A stretch of 42,302 nucleotides of DNA from Ureibacillus thermophilus (GTDB lineage Bacteria > Bacillota > Bacilli > Bacillales_A > Planococcaceae): assembly GCF_042657185.1 (NCBI RefSeq), contig NZ_JBHSNN010000025.1. One strand, written 5' to 3'. A program made the position numbers and the translations under genes. Every line of letters begins with the position of its first letter. Within the stretch, counting starts at the first letter, position 1. The notes beneath the pieces are model-generated. The model had not been told where the DNA came from and searched no databases. It saw only the letters and a program-made list of their open reading frames with translations. This document shows positions 24,417 through 32,673 of this stretch, piece by piece.

Positions 24417-25250
24417 TTAAATTTCGCGGATGGTTGCATTAGGAGCGCCGTAAACGTTTTTCGCTCCGTGCATCACTGGGCCGACATATTGATTTAAACG
24501 CCAGCCGTGCTGAATTGCTACTGAAACAAATTCTTTAGAAGTTACAACGGCTTCTTTTACGGATAAGCCGTTCGCTAAATTGGCTGTAATGCTTGCTGCA
24601 AAGGTACAGCCTGCACCGTGGTTGTAGCTTGTATTGATTGGCTCTGTTTCAAGGGCATAAAATTTTTCTCCATCGTAGAATAAATCGAGGGCTTTTTCTG
24701 TACCAAGGGAACGACCGCCTTTAATGACTACATTTTTTGCCCCTAAAGCATGGATTTTTTCCGCAGCTGCTTTCATTTCATCAATCGTTTTTGGCGTTTT
24801 CATACCAGCCAGCTGCCCAGCTTCAAAGAGATTCGGTGTAGTAACAAGTGCAAGGGGAAGAAGGTAGCGAATCATCGCATCTACATTACCAGGGTTCAAC
24901 ACTTCATCCTCTCCCTTGCAAACCATTACCGGGTCGATGACAACATTGTTAGTACCGGATTTTTCAATGGCTTCTGCCGCTACTTGAATGACTTCTTCAT
25001 TTGGAAGCATTCCTGTTTTTACCGCATCAATGCCAGTCGAAATGGCTGTTTTTAATTGGTCTTTTAAAACATCTATTGGCAATGTGTAAACGCTATGTTT
25101 CCAGCCTTGATCTGGATCCATTGTGGCGATGCATGTCAAAGCTTGCATGCCATAAGTGCCGTATTCTTGGAAAGTTTTTAAATCGGCGAGGGTGCCAGCT
25201 CCGCCAGAAGCATCTGATCCTGCAATCGTTAACGTTTTTTTCAATGACAA
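24417..25250 (-). CDS. pdxK: Pyridoxal/pyridoxine kinase (ThiD-like PdxK)
   Basis: ThiD-fold kinase. The N-terminal LTIAGSDASGGAGTLADLKTF, the central VIDPVMVCKG and the C-terminal NHGAGCTFAASI (anion hole with catalytic Cys/Asp-like position) are present. ThiD-like proteins of this subgroup in Bacillales phosphorylate pyridoxal and pyridoxine rather than only HMP. Proximity to ung and ywdK matches the ywd cluster, where pdxK sits. The ATG at 25259 directly touches the AGGAG, so I prefer the TTG at 25250, giving MSLKKTLTIAG as in the family. Confidence 0.88.
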   Translation of the reverse strand: MSLKKTLTIAGSDASGGAGTLADLKTFQEYGTYGMQALTCIATMDPDQGWKHSVYTLPIDVLKDQLKTAISTGIDAVKTGMLPNEEVIQVAAEAIEKSGTNNVVIDPVMVCKGEDEVLNPGNVDAMIRYLLPLALVTTPNLFEAGQLAGMKTPKTIDEMKAAAEKIHALGAKNVVIKGGRSLGTEKALDLFYDGEKFYALETEPINTSYNHGAGCTFAASITANLANGLSVKEAVVTSKEFVSVAIQHGWRLNQYVGPVMHGAKNVYGAPNATIREI

Positions 25251-25421
25251 ATTCCTCATCTCCTAGTTTGTTGTAAGTCTAATTAATATTATATACACTT
25301 GCTGACTTTATAAAAATGGTCAGAATCTATAATATTAATAAAGCCAGATTGAGGAAGCATGCAAAATCTACTATTGATTAATCCCACTTATTAGAGTAGG
25401 TTGGAAATGAGGTGTTCCGAC

Positions 25422-26099
25422 ATGAAAAAAGTTTTTGACAATGACTGGCAAGAAATATTGCAAGAGGAATTTGAGAAACCTTACTATCATCATCTAAGAA
25501 AATTTATTGCTAAAGAATATAGCACAAATATTGTATACCCGCCGATTCATGAAGTGATGAGCGCCTTTTACACTGTTCCGTATAGAGATGTAAAAGTGGT
25601 GATTTTAGGTCAAGATCCTTACCATGGACCTGGACAAGCGCATGGCATGTGTTTTTCCGTAAAGCCCGGTGTTCCCCATCCACCAAGCCTAAGAAATATT
25701 TTCATTGAATTACAGAATGATTTAGGTTGTCCTATTCCAAAAGATGGTTATTTAATGAAATGGGCAAAGCAAGGTGTGTTCCTTTTAAATACGGTACTTA
25801 CGGTAAGACAGGGCCAGGCCAATTCCCATCAAGGAATGGGATGGGAGCAATTTACAGATGCGGTTATTGAAAAATTGGCTCAACGGGAAGATCCTATCGT
25901 CTTTGTTTTATGGGGGAGACCTGCCCAAATGAAAAGAGCTATTATTGAAAAAAATGGGTCCCAACATTGCATTTTACAAGCGCCGCATCCAAGCCCGTTA
26001 AGCGCCCATAGAGGATTTTTCGGAAGCAGACCGTTCTCTAAAATCAACGCGCAGCTCATTGCTTGGGGGAAAGAACCGATTGATTGGTGCTTGGAATAA
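25422..26099 (+). CDS. ung: Uracil-DNA glycosylase, family 1
   Basis: Removes uracil from DNA to start base-excision repair. Water-activating loop GQDPYHGPGQAHG contains Asp65; the uracil-recognition segment LLNTVLTVRQGQANSH and the leucine loop HPSPLSAHRGFFG are present. Length 225 is typical. An in-frame GTG/ATG extension exists, but GAGGTG is placed seven bases before the ATG at 25422. Synteny with pdxK and ywdK matches B. subtilis. Confidence 0.95.
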   Translation: MKKVFDNDWQEILQEEFEKPYYHHLRKFIAKEYSTNIVYPPIHEVMSAFYTVPYRDVKVVILGQDPYHGPGQAHGMCFSVKPGVPHPPSLRNIFIELQNDLGCPIPKDGYLMKWAKQGVFLLNTVLTVRQGQANSHQGMGWEQFTDAVIEKLAQREDPIVFVLWGRPAQMKRAIIEKNGSQHCILQAPHPSPLSAHRGFFGSRPFSKINAQLIAWGKEPIDWCLE

Positions 26100-26186
26100 G
26101 TTTTTTATTAGAAATTTGTGAACAAATTTCAATCAACTTTTCACATTCTATGAAATTTGGTACATTGGAATAAAGGTGGGATTCCC

Positions 26187-26366
26187 ATGAGAGTAGACTG
26201 TTTTAAATGTAAATACTTTAAAGTAACGTGGGATCCAAACAATCCCCGAGGTTGCACAGCCTATCAATTTAAAACAAGGCAACTTCCATCCGTTGTCGTG
26301 AAACAGTCTTCCGGTATGGATTGTTTAAAATTTGAACCAAAAGAATTCAAGGGGGGGAGAAAATGA
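26187..26366 (+). CDS. Small cysteine-containing protein, function unknown
   Basis: A 59-residue basic protein opening MRVDCFKCKYFKVTWDPNNP with CxxC and two later cysteines (RGCTAY, MDCLKF). Four cysteines in this spacing could hold a zinc or a metal cluster. I recall similar small proteins beside ung in Bacillales but cannot name the family with certainty. AAAGGTGGG precedes the ATG, and its stop overlaps the ywdI-like start (ATGA), so it belongs to the same small operon. Confidence 0.8.
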   Translation: MRVDCFKCKYFKVTWDPNNPRGCTAYQFKTRQLPSVVVKQSSGMDCLKFEPKEFKGGRK

Positions 26367-26614
26367 TTTCCTATGAAAGATTGTTCATGGAAATTGAACA
26401 TTATGCATTAAAAGCAAAAGGGGCAAAAGATGAGCAGGAGATTCGTGAATTGTTGAGCGCCATTCGAGCTTTGTGCGATGTTGCGTTGAATTCACCGAGA
26501 CATGCTACTCTAGCGGAGCATAGCCAAATATTTACAACAGGAGGAAATCATCTTCCCTCTTCCATGAAAATAGATGACGAGGATGCGAATGGGGATTCGA
26601 TTTTTGATTTTTAA
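26363..26614 (+). CDS. YwdI family protein (DUF5327)
   Basis: An 83-residue helical protein (MISYERLFMEIEHYALKAKGAKDEQEIRELLSAIRALCDV) with an acidic, disordered end (DDEDANGDSIFDF). The helical start and acidic end match YwdI, and the gene lies between ung and ywdK as ywdI does in B. subtilis. Function unknown. AGGGGGGGAGAA lies just upstream. Confidence 0.8.
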   Translation: MISYERLFMEIEHYALKAKGAKDEQEIRELLSAIRALCDVALNSPRHATLAEHSQIFTTGGNHLPSSMKIDDEDANGDSIFDF

Positions 26615-26637
26615 CACTAACGAAAAAGAGGTTATGG

Positions 26638-27024
26638 ATGATGAAAAGTTCCATTATAACAGGAGCAATTTTTGGTTTTCTGGCCGTTGCATTAGGGGCA
26701 TTCGGCGCCCATGCATTAGATGGCGTGTTGGATGCTTACGGTGAATCGATTTGGGATACAGCCGTTCAATATCAAATGTTTCATGCAGCTGGAATGATTT
26801 TAGTCGGCATTTTAATGCATCCAAGATTAATTGGCGAAGCGTCTTCTTTAAAATGGTCATTCCTTACAATGATTTTCGGGATTATTTTCTTCTCCGGCAG
26901 CTTATATATTTTAGCTGTGAGCGGCATTAAGATGTTGGGCGCCATCACGCCAATCGGTGGAGTATTATTTTTAATTGGGTGGACATTGCTTGCTGTGGGT
27001 GTTGGAAAAAGCCGCATTTATTAA
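26638..27024 (+). CDS. ywdK: DUF423 membrane protein (YwdK)
   Basis: A 128-residue protein of four hydrophobic helices (SIITGAIFGFLAVALGAFGAH, YQMFHAAGMILVGILMH, FLTMIFGIIFFSGSLYIL, LFLIGWTLLAVGVG). The LGAFGAHAL and YQMFHA motifs define DUF423. Function not established. GAGGTTATGG precedes tandem ATGs. Last gene of the ung operon; a perfect terminator follows. Confidence 0.92.
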   Translation: MMKSSIITGAIFGFLAVALGAFGAHALDGVLDAYGESIWDTAVQYQMFHAAGMILVGILMHPRLIGEASSLKWSFLTMIFGIIFFSGSLYILAVSGIKMLGAITPIGGVLFLIGWTLLAVGVGKSRIY

Positions 27025-27035
27025 TTTTTTGCTAG

Positions 27036-27080
27036 AGCAGTTTAAAGTCGGGATTCATCGACTTTAAACTGCTTTTTTTG
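27036..27080 (+). terminator. Terminator of the ung-ywdK cluster
   Basis: AGCAGTTTAAAGTCG and CGACTTTAAACTGCT pair perfectly around GGATTCAT, then TTTTTTTG. Confidence 0.93.
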
Positions 27081-27246
27081 AAAAAATAGAGTTGATTCAT
27101 CGCTTTTTAGGACTATCTGCTATGAAAAAAGTAACGAAATTTGGTGAAAAAATTCACAAGATTTCGACACCATTGATAAACATTTCATGCTACCATAGAA
27201 TTTGAAAAAGAGCATCTTTTGTCAGCTCGGAAAGGGGTAAAAATAA

Positions 27247-28428
27247 ATGGAAAACCTATTATTTAATTTAGATAAATATTATGAGGAAATGGTTTCCATA
27301 CGAAGATATTTACATGCAAATCCGGAACTTTCATTTGAGGAAGTACACACGCCTAAATATATTGCCAACTTCCATCGGGAACTCGGTCTAGAGGTTCGGG
27401 AAGGAGTGGGAGGAAGAGGGGTAATTGCTACTCTGCGGGGAGCGAAGCCTGGAAAGACAGTAGCGCTACGGGCGGATTTTGATGCTTTGCCAATCCAAGA
27501 AGAAAACGATCTTCCTTATAAATCTAAAATTGATGGGGTTATGCATGCATGTGGCCATGATGGACATACAGCCACTTTATTAATATTGGCAAAGGCCCTC
27601 AATGAAATAAAGGAAGAGATTTGCGGAAATGTGGTGTTTATTCACCAATTTGCAGAAGAAGTGCTGCCGGGTGGTGCTAAACCGATGATTGAAGATGGTT
27701 GTTTAGAAGGGGTAGATGTGATTTTTGGTACACATCTCTGGGCACCTATACCATTAGGGGAAGTCCATGTAAAAAGCGGGGCTATCATGGCGGCGCCAGA
27801 TATGTTTGAAGTAACGATTTATGGAAAGGGCGGACATGGTGCAGAGCCTCATCATGCTGTTGATGCAATCGTCCTCGGCGCTCAGTATGTAACCCAATTG
27901 CAAACAATCATTTCACGGAAAATCAGTCCATTAAAACATGCAGTTATTACTGTCGGACAATTTGAAGCAGGAAAAGCCTACAATATTATTTCAGAAAAGG
28001 CGATTATCAAGGGAACTGTACGGACGTTTGATGAAGAAGTAAGAAACCAAATCGAAAGGGAGCTTGAAATTTTGCTTAAATCCCTTTGCGATAGCGCCAA
28101 TGCTACCTATGAATTTACCTATACAAGAGGTTATCCACCAGTTGTGAATCATCCGGAAGAAACAAAATTGCTTGCAGAAATCGCGAAAGATGTTCCCGGT
28201 GTAAATGCGGTGAAAGAATGTGAGCCGATGATGGTAGGGGAAGATTTTGCATATTATTTAAAAAAGGTGCCGGGCACATTTTTTATCACTGGGGCAAAAA
28301 ACCCGGAATGGGATATGGCTTATCCGCATCATCATCCAAAATTTAATTTTGATGAAAGAGCAATGTTAATTGCTGCGAAAACTATGGGACTTGCAACTTT
28401 GAAATTTTTAGAAAGTTATCAAAAATGA
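27247..28428 (+). CDS. M20-family amidohydrolase (N-acyl-amino-acid/hippurate hydrolase type)
   Basis: 393 residues in the M20D family. HACGHDGHTATLLIL near residue 100, with FAEEVLPGGAKPMI, GTHLWAPIPLGEV and the dimerisation-domain GKGGHGAEPHHAVDAI, are characteristic. The last metal ligands lie in the HHHPKFNFDERA segment. These enzymes cleave N-acyl or N-acetyl groups from amino acids or diaminopimelate; sequence alone does not tell the substrate. Ribosome-binding site GGAAAGGGG. Single-gene unit between the ywdK terminator and the chemoreceptor gene. Confidence 0.88.
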   Translation: MENLLFNLDKYYEEMVSIRRYLHANPELSFEEVHTPKYIANFHRELGLEVREGVGGRGVIATLRGAKPGKTVALRADFDALPIQEENDLPYKSKIDGVMHACGHDGHTATLLILAKALNEIKEEICGNVVFIHQFAEEVLPGGAKPMIEDGCLEGVDVIFGTHLWAPIPLGEVHVKSGAIMAAPDMFEVTIYGKGGHGAEPHHAVDAIVLGAQYVTQLQTIISRKISPLKHAVITVGQFEAGKAYNIISEKAIIKGTVRTFDEEVRNQIERELEILLKSLCDSANATYEFTYTRGYPPVVNHPEETKLLAEIAKDVPGVNAVKECEPMMVGEDFAYYLKKVPGTFFITGAKNPEWDMAYPHHHPKFNFDERAMLIAAKTMGLATLKFLESYQK

Positions 28429-28444
28429 TAAGAAATTTAGTACA

Positions 28445-28479
28445 AATACAGTTAAAAACTGGGAATGAAAGTAGTATAA
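28445..28479 (+). promoter_or_regulatory. Probable SigA-type promoter of the chemoreceptor gene
   Basis: TTAAAA, 17 bases, then TATAAT shortly before the chemoreceptor ribosome-binding site; the -35 box is weak. I see no SigD (TAAA-N15-GCCGATAT) motif. Confidence 0.5.
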
Positions 28480-28522
28480 TAGACATAATGTCGTATAGAG
28501 ATATTTTAAAGAGGTGAATGGA

Positions 28523-30196
28523 ATGAGCATCGGGGGAAAAATGAATGTAGCATTTTATTCATTAATCGGTCTACTATGCATTTCGATGATTGTTAGTTTT
28601 ATTAATTTCCAAAGAATCGATAGGCAAGTAGAAGTCGCACTTAATGAGCGAGTAACAGCCATCCAAGTAATTTCTTCAATTCGCTATGAAGTGGCCCAAT
28701 TAGATAAGTCTGCCACAAAATATATACTAAAAACAGACAACTCCGATTATGAAATGGTCAATACATATATACAACTAATTGATCAGGAAATAAAAGAATT
28801 AGAAAATTTAGCTGTTACGGACACAATGAAAGGCTATATTGATGAACTAAAGCAGGCCAATGAAAATTTTGCAAAAGAGTTTACTGCAGTAACTGAAAGA
28901 ATAAATCGAGGAGAAACATTATCTGACAACGAAAAAATTCAGTCCCTCAGCTTAGACTTAATCAAAATAACAGACAAAATGATTGAGCATCAAACAAAAC
29001 AGTTGGAAGACATTAAAAAAGCTACAAATCGGGCTATTTCCTCATCGAACATTACGGCAATCGTTGTATTAATTGCCAGCTTAATTGTAAGCAGCGTTTT
29101 AGTTTACTTTGTTTGGAAAACGATTACATCTCCATTGAGAAAAGTAGTGGAAGCCGTAAAAGTAGTCTCTTCCGGCAATTTGACGGAAGAAGATTTGAAA
29201 GTGTTTTCAAAAGATGAAATTGGACAGCTTTCAAATGCATTTAATACAATGAAAAATAACTTAAAATCGCTTATTCGCAATGTGCAGCAAAATGCAGAAC
29301 AATTAAGTGCAGCAGCACAGCAGCTTTCTGCAAGCACAGAGGAAATTGCTGCTACGGCGGAAGATATGACACGTCGAGTAAATTCCACAGCAGAAATGGC
29401 CCATATGAACTCTCAATCGGCAAAAGATTCCGCCCGCGCCATGGATGAGACGGCGGGTGGGGTGCAAAAAATTGCAGAATCTACGCAAGTGTTGCACTCT
29501 ACTTCATTGGAAACAAGCGAAATGGCTTCTCATGGTGGCGAAATTATCCGCCATGCGGAAAAACAAATGGATATAATTAGCCAATCAACAAATATTGTAA
29601 ATGAGTTAGTCCAGAAATTAAGCAAACAAACAGAAGAGATTGAAAATATTTCTAGAGTGATTGCAGAAATTACCGATCAAACGAATTTATTGGCATTGAA
29701 TGCGGCCATAGAAGCAGCGCGAGCCGGAGAACATGGTAAAGGATTTGCAGTTGTGGCTGAAGAAGTCCGCAAATTGGCAGAGGAATCGAAAGAATCTGCA
29801 AGCCAAATTACAGATTTAACAGTGGAAATTAAACGAGATACAGAAAATGTGGAAAAGGCGGTGTACGATTCTTTGCGTTCAGTGGAAGATGGCGTCAAAG
29901 TCATTACACAAGCAGGCCAATCTTTCGCTGATATCGTGCAGGCTATTGAAAAAATAAAAATGCAAATTGAGGAAATTTCCGCGACAAGTGAACAAATATC
30001 TGCTAGTGCAGAAGAAGTTTCCGCTGCGGTCAATGAGATTTCTAACGCTTCTACAGAATCAGCAAGCGAAATCCAAATTGTTGCCGCGAATATCGAGGAG
30101 CAAACGACAACCCTCGATCAAGTGAATAAAGTTGCAGCCGAGTTAAACGACAATGCGCAAAACTTGCAGCAAGAAATTCGGAAATTCCAAATTTAA
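28523..30196 (+). CDS. Methyl-accepting chemotaxis protein (4HB sensor)
   Basis: 557 residues. TM1 (about 8-28), an extracytoplasmic helical domain (29-175) of four-helix-bundle type, TM2 (about 177-198), HAMP (199-252), then the cytoplasmic coiled-coil signalling domain. The kinase-binding tip ITDQTNLLALNAAIEAARAGE is intact, with repeated SASTEEI/SASAEEV methylation helices. There is no CheR-docking pentapeptide at the end. The ligand is not predictable. I used the ATG at 28523 behind AGAGGTGAATGGA rather than the GTG nine bases earlier. Gene is alone. Confidence 0.93.
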   Translation: MSIGGKMNVAFYSLIGLLCISMIVSFINFQRIDRQVEVALNERVTAIQVISSIRYEVAQLDKSATKYILKTDNSDYEMVNTYIQLIDQEIKELENLAVTDTMKGYIDELKQANENFAKEFTAVTERINRGETLSDNEKIQSLSLDLIKITDKMIEHQTKQLEDIKKATNRAISSSNITAIVVLIASLIVSSVLVYFVWKTITSPLRKVVEAVKVVSSGNLTEEDLKVFSKDEIGQLSNAFNTMKNNLKSLIRNVQQNAEQLSAAAQQLSASTEEIAATAEDMTRRVNSTAEMAHMNSQSAKDSARAMDETAGGVQKIAESTQVLHSTSLETSEMASHGGEIIRHAEKQMDIISQSTNIVNELVQKLSKQTEEIENISRVIAEITDQTNLLALNAAIEAARAGEHGKGFAVVAEEVRKLAEESKESASQITDLTVEIKRDTENVEKAVYDSLRSVEDGVKVITQAGQSFADIVQAIEKIKMQIEEISATSEQISASAEEVSAAVNEISNASTESASEIQIVAANIEEQTTTLDQVNKVAAELNDNAQNLQQEIRKFQI

Positions 30197-30309
30197 TAGC
30201 ACTTCTTTATAGTTCAAAAAAAATTCATCACAAACGGGATTGGAAACATTTGCTCTCAAGGTCTGTACCATCTTAGAGCGATTTGCAAAAATTAAGATGA
30301 ACAAAATAA

Positions 30310-30352
30310 AAAGAGCGAATTAGAATGCGATGTTCTATTCGCTCTTTTTTTC
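30310..30352. terminator. Convergent terminator chemoreceptor / gerQ
   Basis: AAGAGCGAAT-AGAA pairs with TTCT-ATTCGCTCTTTTTTTT; T-rich on both strands. Confidence 0.88.
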
Positions 30353-30362
30353 ATTTTTTAAT

Positions 30363-30803
30363 TTAACGCTGCGGTCTTGTGCGGGGAGAATTAATGTATT
30401 TAAATCCTTCTTCAAATCGAGCATAGTCGAAATAAATCATCGGCAATAAATACACGTAATTTGTATTTGCTTCACGAATCACCGCATGATCTCGTCCTGC
30501 TTGCATGACTGTGCCGCGAATTCGCAGTACATTTCCCTGTGTTTCACCTGGCCGAGTATCTGAGCTAGGGAATGTGAAATAGAATGTGCCAGGAACTCCT
30601 ATATTTTCCCTCAAAATGTTTTCAATATATGATTCTTCAGTTTGTCGTCCAGTTCCTGTTGCAGGTATGACAGTTCCAGAAGGGGTAATAACATTTCCGC
30701 TTGATACAGAAGGCGGCGTTTGCTGAAATGGCCCTTGACCGAAAAATGGTTGTTGATAATATTGATTTCCCGTTGCACCAGGACCCCAATAATAATAAGT
30801 CAC
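30363..30803 (-). CDS. gerQ: Spore coat protein GerQ
   Basis: A short Gln/Pro-rich N-terminus (WGPGATGNQYYQQPFFGQGPFQQ) precedes the conserved GerQ domain (EESYIENILRENIGVPGTFYFTF, then GTVMQAGRDHAVI and YLLPMIYFDYARFEEGF). GerQ is a coat protein cross-linked by transglutaminase and is needed to localise CwlJ in B. subtilis; here the two genes are adjacent and co-directional (25-base gap). The ATG at 30812 directly abuts GAAAGG, too close for a ribosome-binding site, so the GTG at 30803 is preferred. Confidence 0.92.
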   Translation of the reverse strand: MTYYYWGPGATGNQYYQQPFFGQGPFQQTPPSVSSGNVITPSGTVIPATGTGRQTEESYIENILRENIGVPGTFYFTFPSSDTRPGETQGNVLRIRGTVMQAGRDHAVIREANTNYVYLLPMIYFDYARFEEGFKYINSPRTRPQR

Positions 30804-30828
30804 TACATACATCCTTTCTTTTTAATTA

Positions 30829-31248
30829 TTAAATACCAGGACAAACACCCTCAGCAGGTGCATAGAAGCAATGTGACTTGAATCGGCCGGTATTCCATTG
30901 TCCATACCATTGAGCAGGGCAGCTACCAGTAGGCATGAAAAACCATAGAGCTCTGTCGGCCGGAACGAAACGTTCGCCATTGATGACTCTGCGGGCAAGG
31001 GCTATGTCTTGTGGACGCGCTCGTTGGTAAAAATAACTTTTTTGTACGGCTTCAAAGCCACCGGGACTTTGATATACCATATCTTCAATGGTTCGAATAT
31101 TTTTAAAGTCTAGACAGTCTGCCCGCACACGGTTGACTCCTACATTTCCGACCAACAACATGCCAAGGTCTCCATCACCTTCCGCTTCTGCTCTCATCAA
31201 TCGAGCAAGCAAGGCAACCTGTGCTTCATTAGCGGCAATAACAGCGAT
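30829..31248 (-). CDS. cwlJ: Spore cortex-lytic hydrolase CwlJ, non-standard start
   Basis: SleB-type cell-wall hydrolase that degrades cortex peptidoglycan at germination. AVIAANEAQVALLARLMRAEAEG, GMLLVGNVGVNRV and QSPGGFEAVQ are typical, and length (139) fits the family (about 140). The expected initiator position reads ATC (31246-31248), eight bases after a perfect GAGGAGG; no ATG, GTG or TTG lies between the preceding stop and TTG 31212, which would cut 12 residues of the conserved N-terminus. Either ATC is used, translation starts at TTG, or the gene carries a start-codon mutation or sequence error. Forms an operon with gerQ. Confidence 0.88.
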   Translation of the reverse strand: MAVIAANEAQVALLARLMRAEAEGDGDLGMLLVGNVGVNRVRADCLDFKNIRTIEDMVYQSPGGFEAVQKSYFYQRARPQDIALARRVINGERFVPADRALWFFMPTGSCPAQWYGQWNTGRFKSHCFYAPAEGVCPGI

Positions 31249-31529
31249 TTTTCATACCTCCTCAACATAATGTATGCATTTCATAAGGAATCAGAATAAA
31301 AATTGCAAAAAAAATATTTGGTTTTATTTCGGAAAAGATGATGAACGGAGTGAAAATTGTATAAAGTTAGTATTTTTGAAATACAATAGAATTGTAACAT
31401 TAGACACGTTCCGACAATTCGCGTCAATGAATAGAATATATATAAAGAAGTTAGTTGATGACGAATTAGGGAATTGTTAAATAAAAAGGGGAGAAGGGAG
31501 CCAAAACAATAATTTGGAGGTTGGTTACA
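31249..31529. other. Divergent intergenic region cwlJ / small membrane protein
   Basis: About 280 AT-rich bases. The cwlJ ribosome-binding site GAGGAGG lies at its left end and TTGGAGG for the small gene at its right end. I found no convincing SigE/SigK promoter pair or RNA structure. Confidence 0.5.
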
Positions 31530-31700
31530 TTGCAACTAGGGATATGGGTTGGGATTGTAGTAAGTGCGATTTTGTCTTTTGTGATAGCAGGATTCTTCAA
31601 TCAACCACTCCATTGGTATCTCTTCATTTTGATACTTTTCATCGGCTTTTTCACTCATACGGTGATTTTGATATTGCAAACGCCTGATGAAAATGAATAA
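31530..31700 (+). CDS. Small two-helix membrane protein, unknown
   Basis: A 56-residue product from TTG at 31530, nine bases after TTGGAGG. It contains two hydrophobic segments (IWVGIVVSAILSFVIAGFF and WYLFILILFIGFFTHTVIL) joined by NQPLH and ends QTPDENE. Hydrophobic pattern, ribosome-binding site and a terminator directly after the stop support a real gene, though I know no family for it. Neighbouring spore genes hint at a sporulation role, without proof. Confidence 0.6.
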   Translation: MQLGIWVGIVVSAILSFVIAGFFNQPLHWYLFILILFIGFFTHTVILILQTPDENE

Positions 31701-31731
31701 GCGAGGCGCGTTGAAGCGTCTCGCTTTTTTC
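31699..31731. terminator. Convergent terminator before hemQ
   Basis: AAGCGAG-CG and CG-CTCGCTT arms with CGTTGAAG loop, then TTTTTTC on the plus strand; it begins in the stop codon of the small membrane gene. Confidence 0.85.
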
Positions 31732-31734
31732 ACA

Positions 31735-32484
31735 TTATTTAACGTTTACAAGTTTTGTAAATTTTTCTTTATCTAATAAAGTACCTACAAGGAATTCGCC
31801 AAATTCGCCAAAGCGGGCGGAAGCTTCATCAAATCGCATTTCATATACAATTTTCTTAAATTGCAGCATATCGTCAGAGAAGAGTGTTACGCCCCATTCA
31901 TGGTCGTCTAAACCAGTGGAGCCTGTAATTATTTGTTTCACTTTGCCTGCATATTTGCGGCCGATTTCGCCATGAGAGCGCATTAATTTGCGGCGTTCAT
32001 CCATTGGCAACATAAACCAGTTGTCATCTAATAGACGGCGTTTGTCCATTGGATAGAAACAAATATATTTTGTTCGTGGGAGTTCCGGATATAAACGGGA
32101 ACGAACATATGGGTTTTGATATGGATCTTCGTCAGAATCGCCTAAATAGTTGGAAAGTTCCACAACAGAGAAATAAGTATATGTTGGAATCGTATAATCA
32201 GCAATTTTTAATTTATTAAATTCATTTTCTAATTCTTGGATTTCTTCAGGCGTTTCGCGAAGAATCATTAACATAAAGTCCGCTTTTTGTCCGATTGTAG
32301 AATAAAAAGCATGGGAGCCAGTTTTTGCTTGGTGAACTTCCTCTAATTTATCAAGGTATTCGTAGAATTCATCTAATGCTGCTTGACGTTCTTCTTCAGG
32401 GAGCAATTTCCAAGAAGTCCAGTCGATAGCGCGATAATCATGTAGGCAGTACCAGCCGTCTAAAGTAAATGCTGCTTCGCTCAT
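31735..32484 (-). CDS. hemQ: Coproheme decarboxylase HemQ
   Basis: Last enzyme of the coproporphyrin-dependent haem pathway: decarboxylates coproheme III to protohaem with peroxide. Catalytic Tyr144 lies in YICFYPMDKRR, and the axial His171 in MRSHGEIGRKYAGK, both as in Firmicutes HemQ; length 249 is normal. In B. subtilis the gene (ywfI) also precedes lipL and rsfA, but with pta (ywfJ) in between, which is absent here. A Fur/PerR-like box overlaps the start region of the transcript (see separate entry). Confidence 0.95.
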   Translation of the reverse strand: MSEAAFTLDGWYCLHDYRAIDWTSWKLLPEEERQAALDEFYEYLDKLEEVHQAKTGSHAFYSTIGQKADFMLMILRETPEEIQELENEFNKLKIADYTIPTYTYFSVVELSNYLGDSDEDPYQNPYVRSRLYPELPRTKYICFYPMDKRRLLDDNWFMLPMDERRKLMRSHGEIGRKYAGKVKQIITGSTGLDDHEWGVTLFSDDMLQFKKIVYEMRFDEASARFGEFGEFLVGTLLDKEKFTKLVNVK

Positions 32485-32505
32485 TACATAAACACTCCTT
32501 CGAAT

Positions 32506-32520
32506 TGATAATCATTCACA
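32506..32520. promoter_or_regulatory. Fur/PerR-like operator upstream of hemQ
   Basis: TGATAATCATTCACA matches the 7-1-7 Fur box (TGATAAT-N-ATTATCA) at 12 of 14 positions. It lies just downstream of an extended -10 (TGCTAAGAT on the minus strand), where a repressor would block hemQ transcription. Fur and PerR boxes differ by one base; TGATAAT favours Fur. Confidence 0.5.
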
Positions 32521-32673
32521 GTTATCATCTTAGCATAAATTATAAAATATTCCTTCGAATAATGCTTCAAAATAATGAACCTTTCATAAATTCGTCCACT
32601 TTTATTCACAATTGATTTTGTGTATCCTAAAACTATAGTTTGTACGTTAATCATTTTGTGAGGAGTATAAGGA

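Noticed and set aside
26110..26130. GAAATTTGT/ACAAATTTC palindrome after ung as terminator
   Set aside because: AT-only weak stem with no T run; the next genes are read in the same direction, so it is unlikely to end transcription.
31274..31480. 68-codon ORF between cwlJ and the small membrane gene
   Set aside because: No ribosome-binding site, irregular composition without recognisable motif, in AT-rich intergenic DNA.
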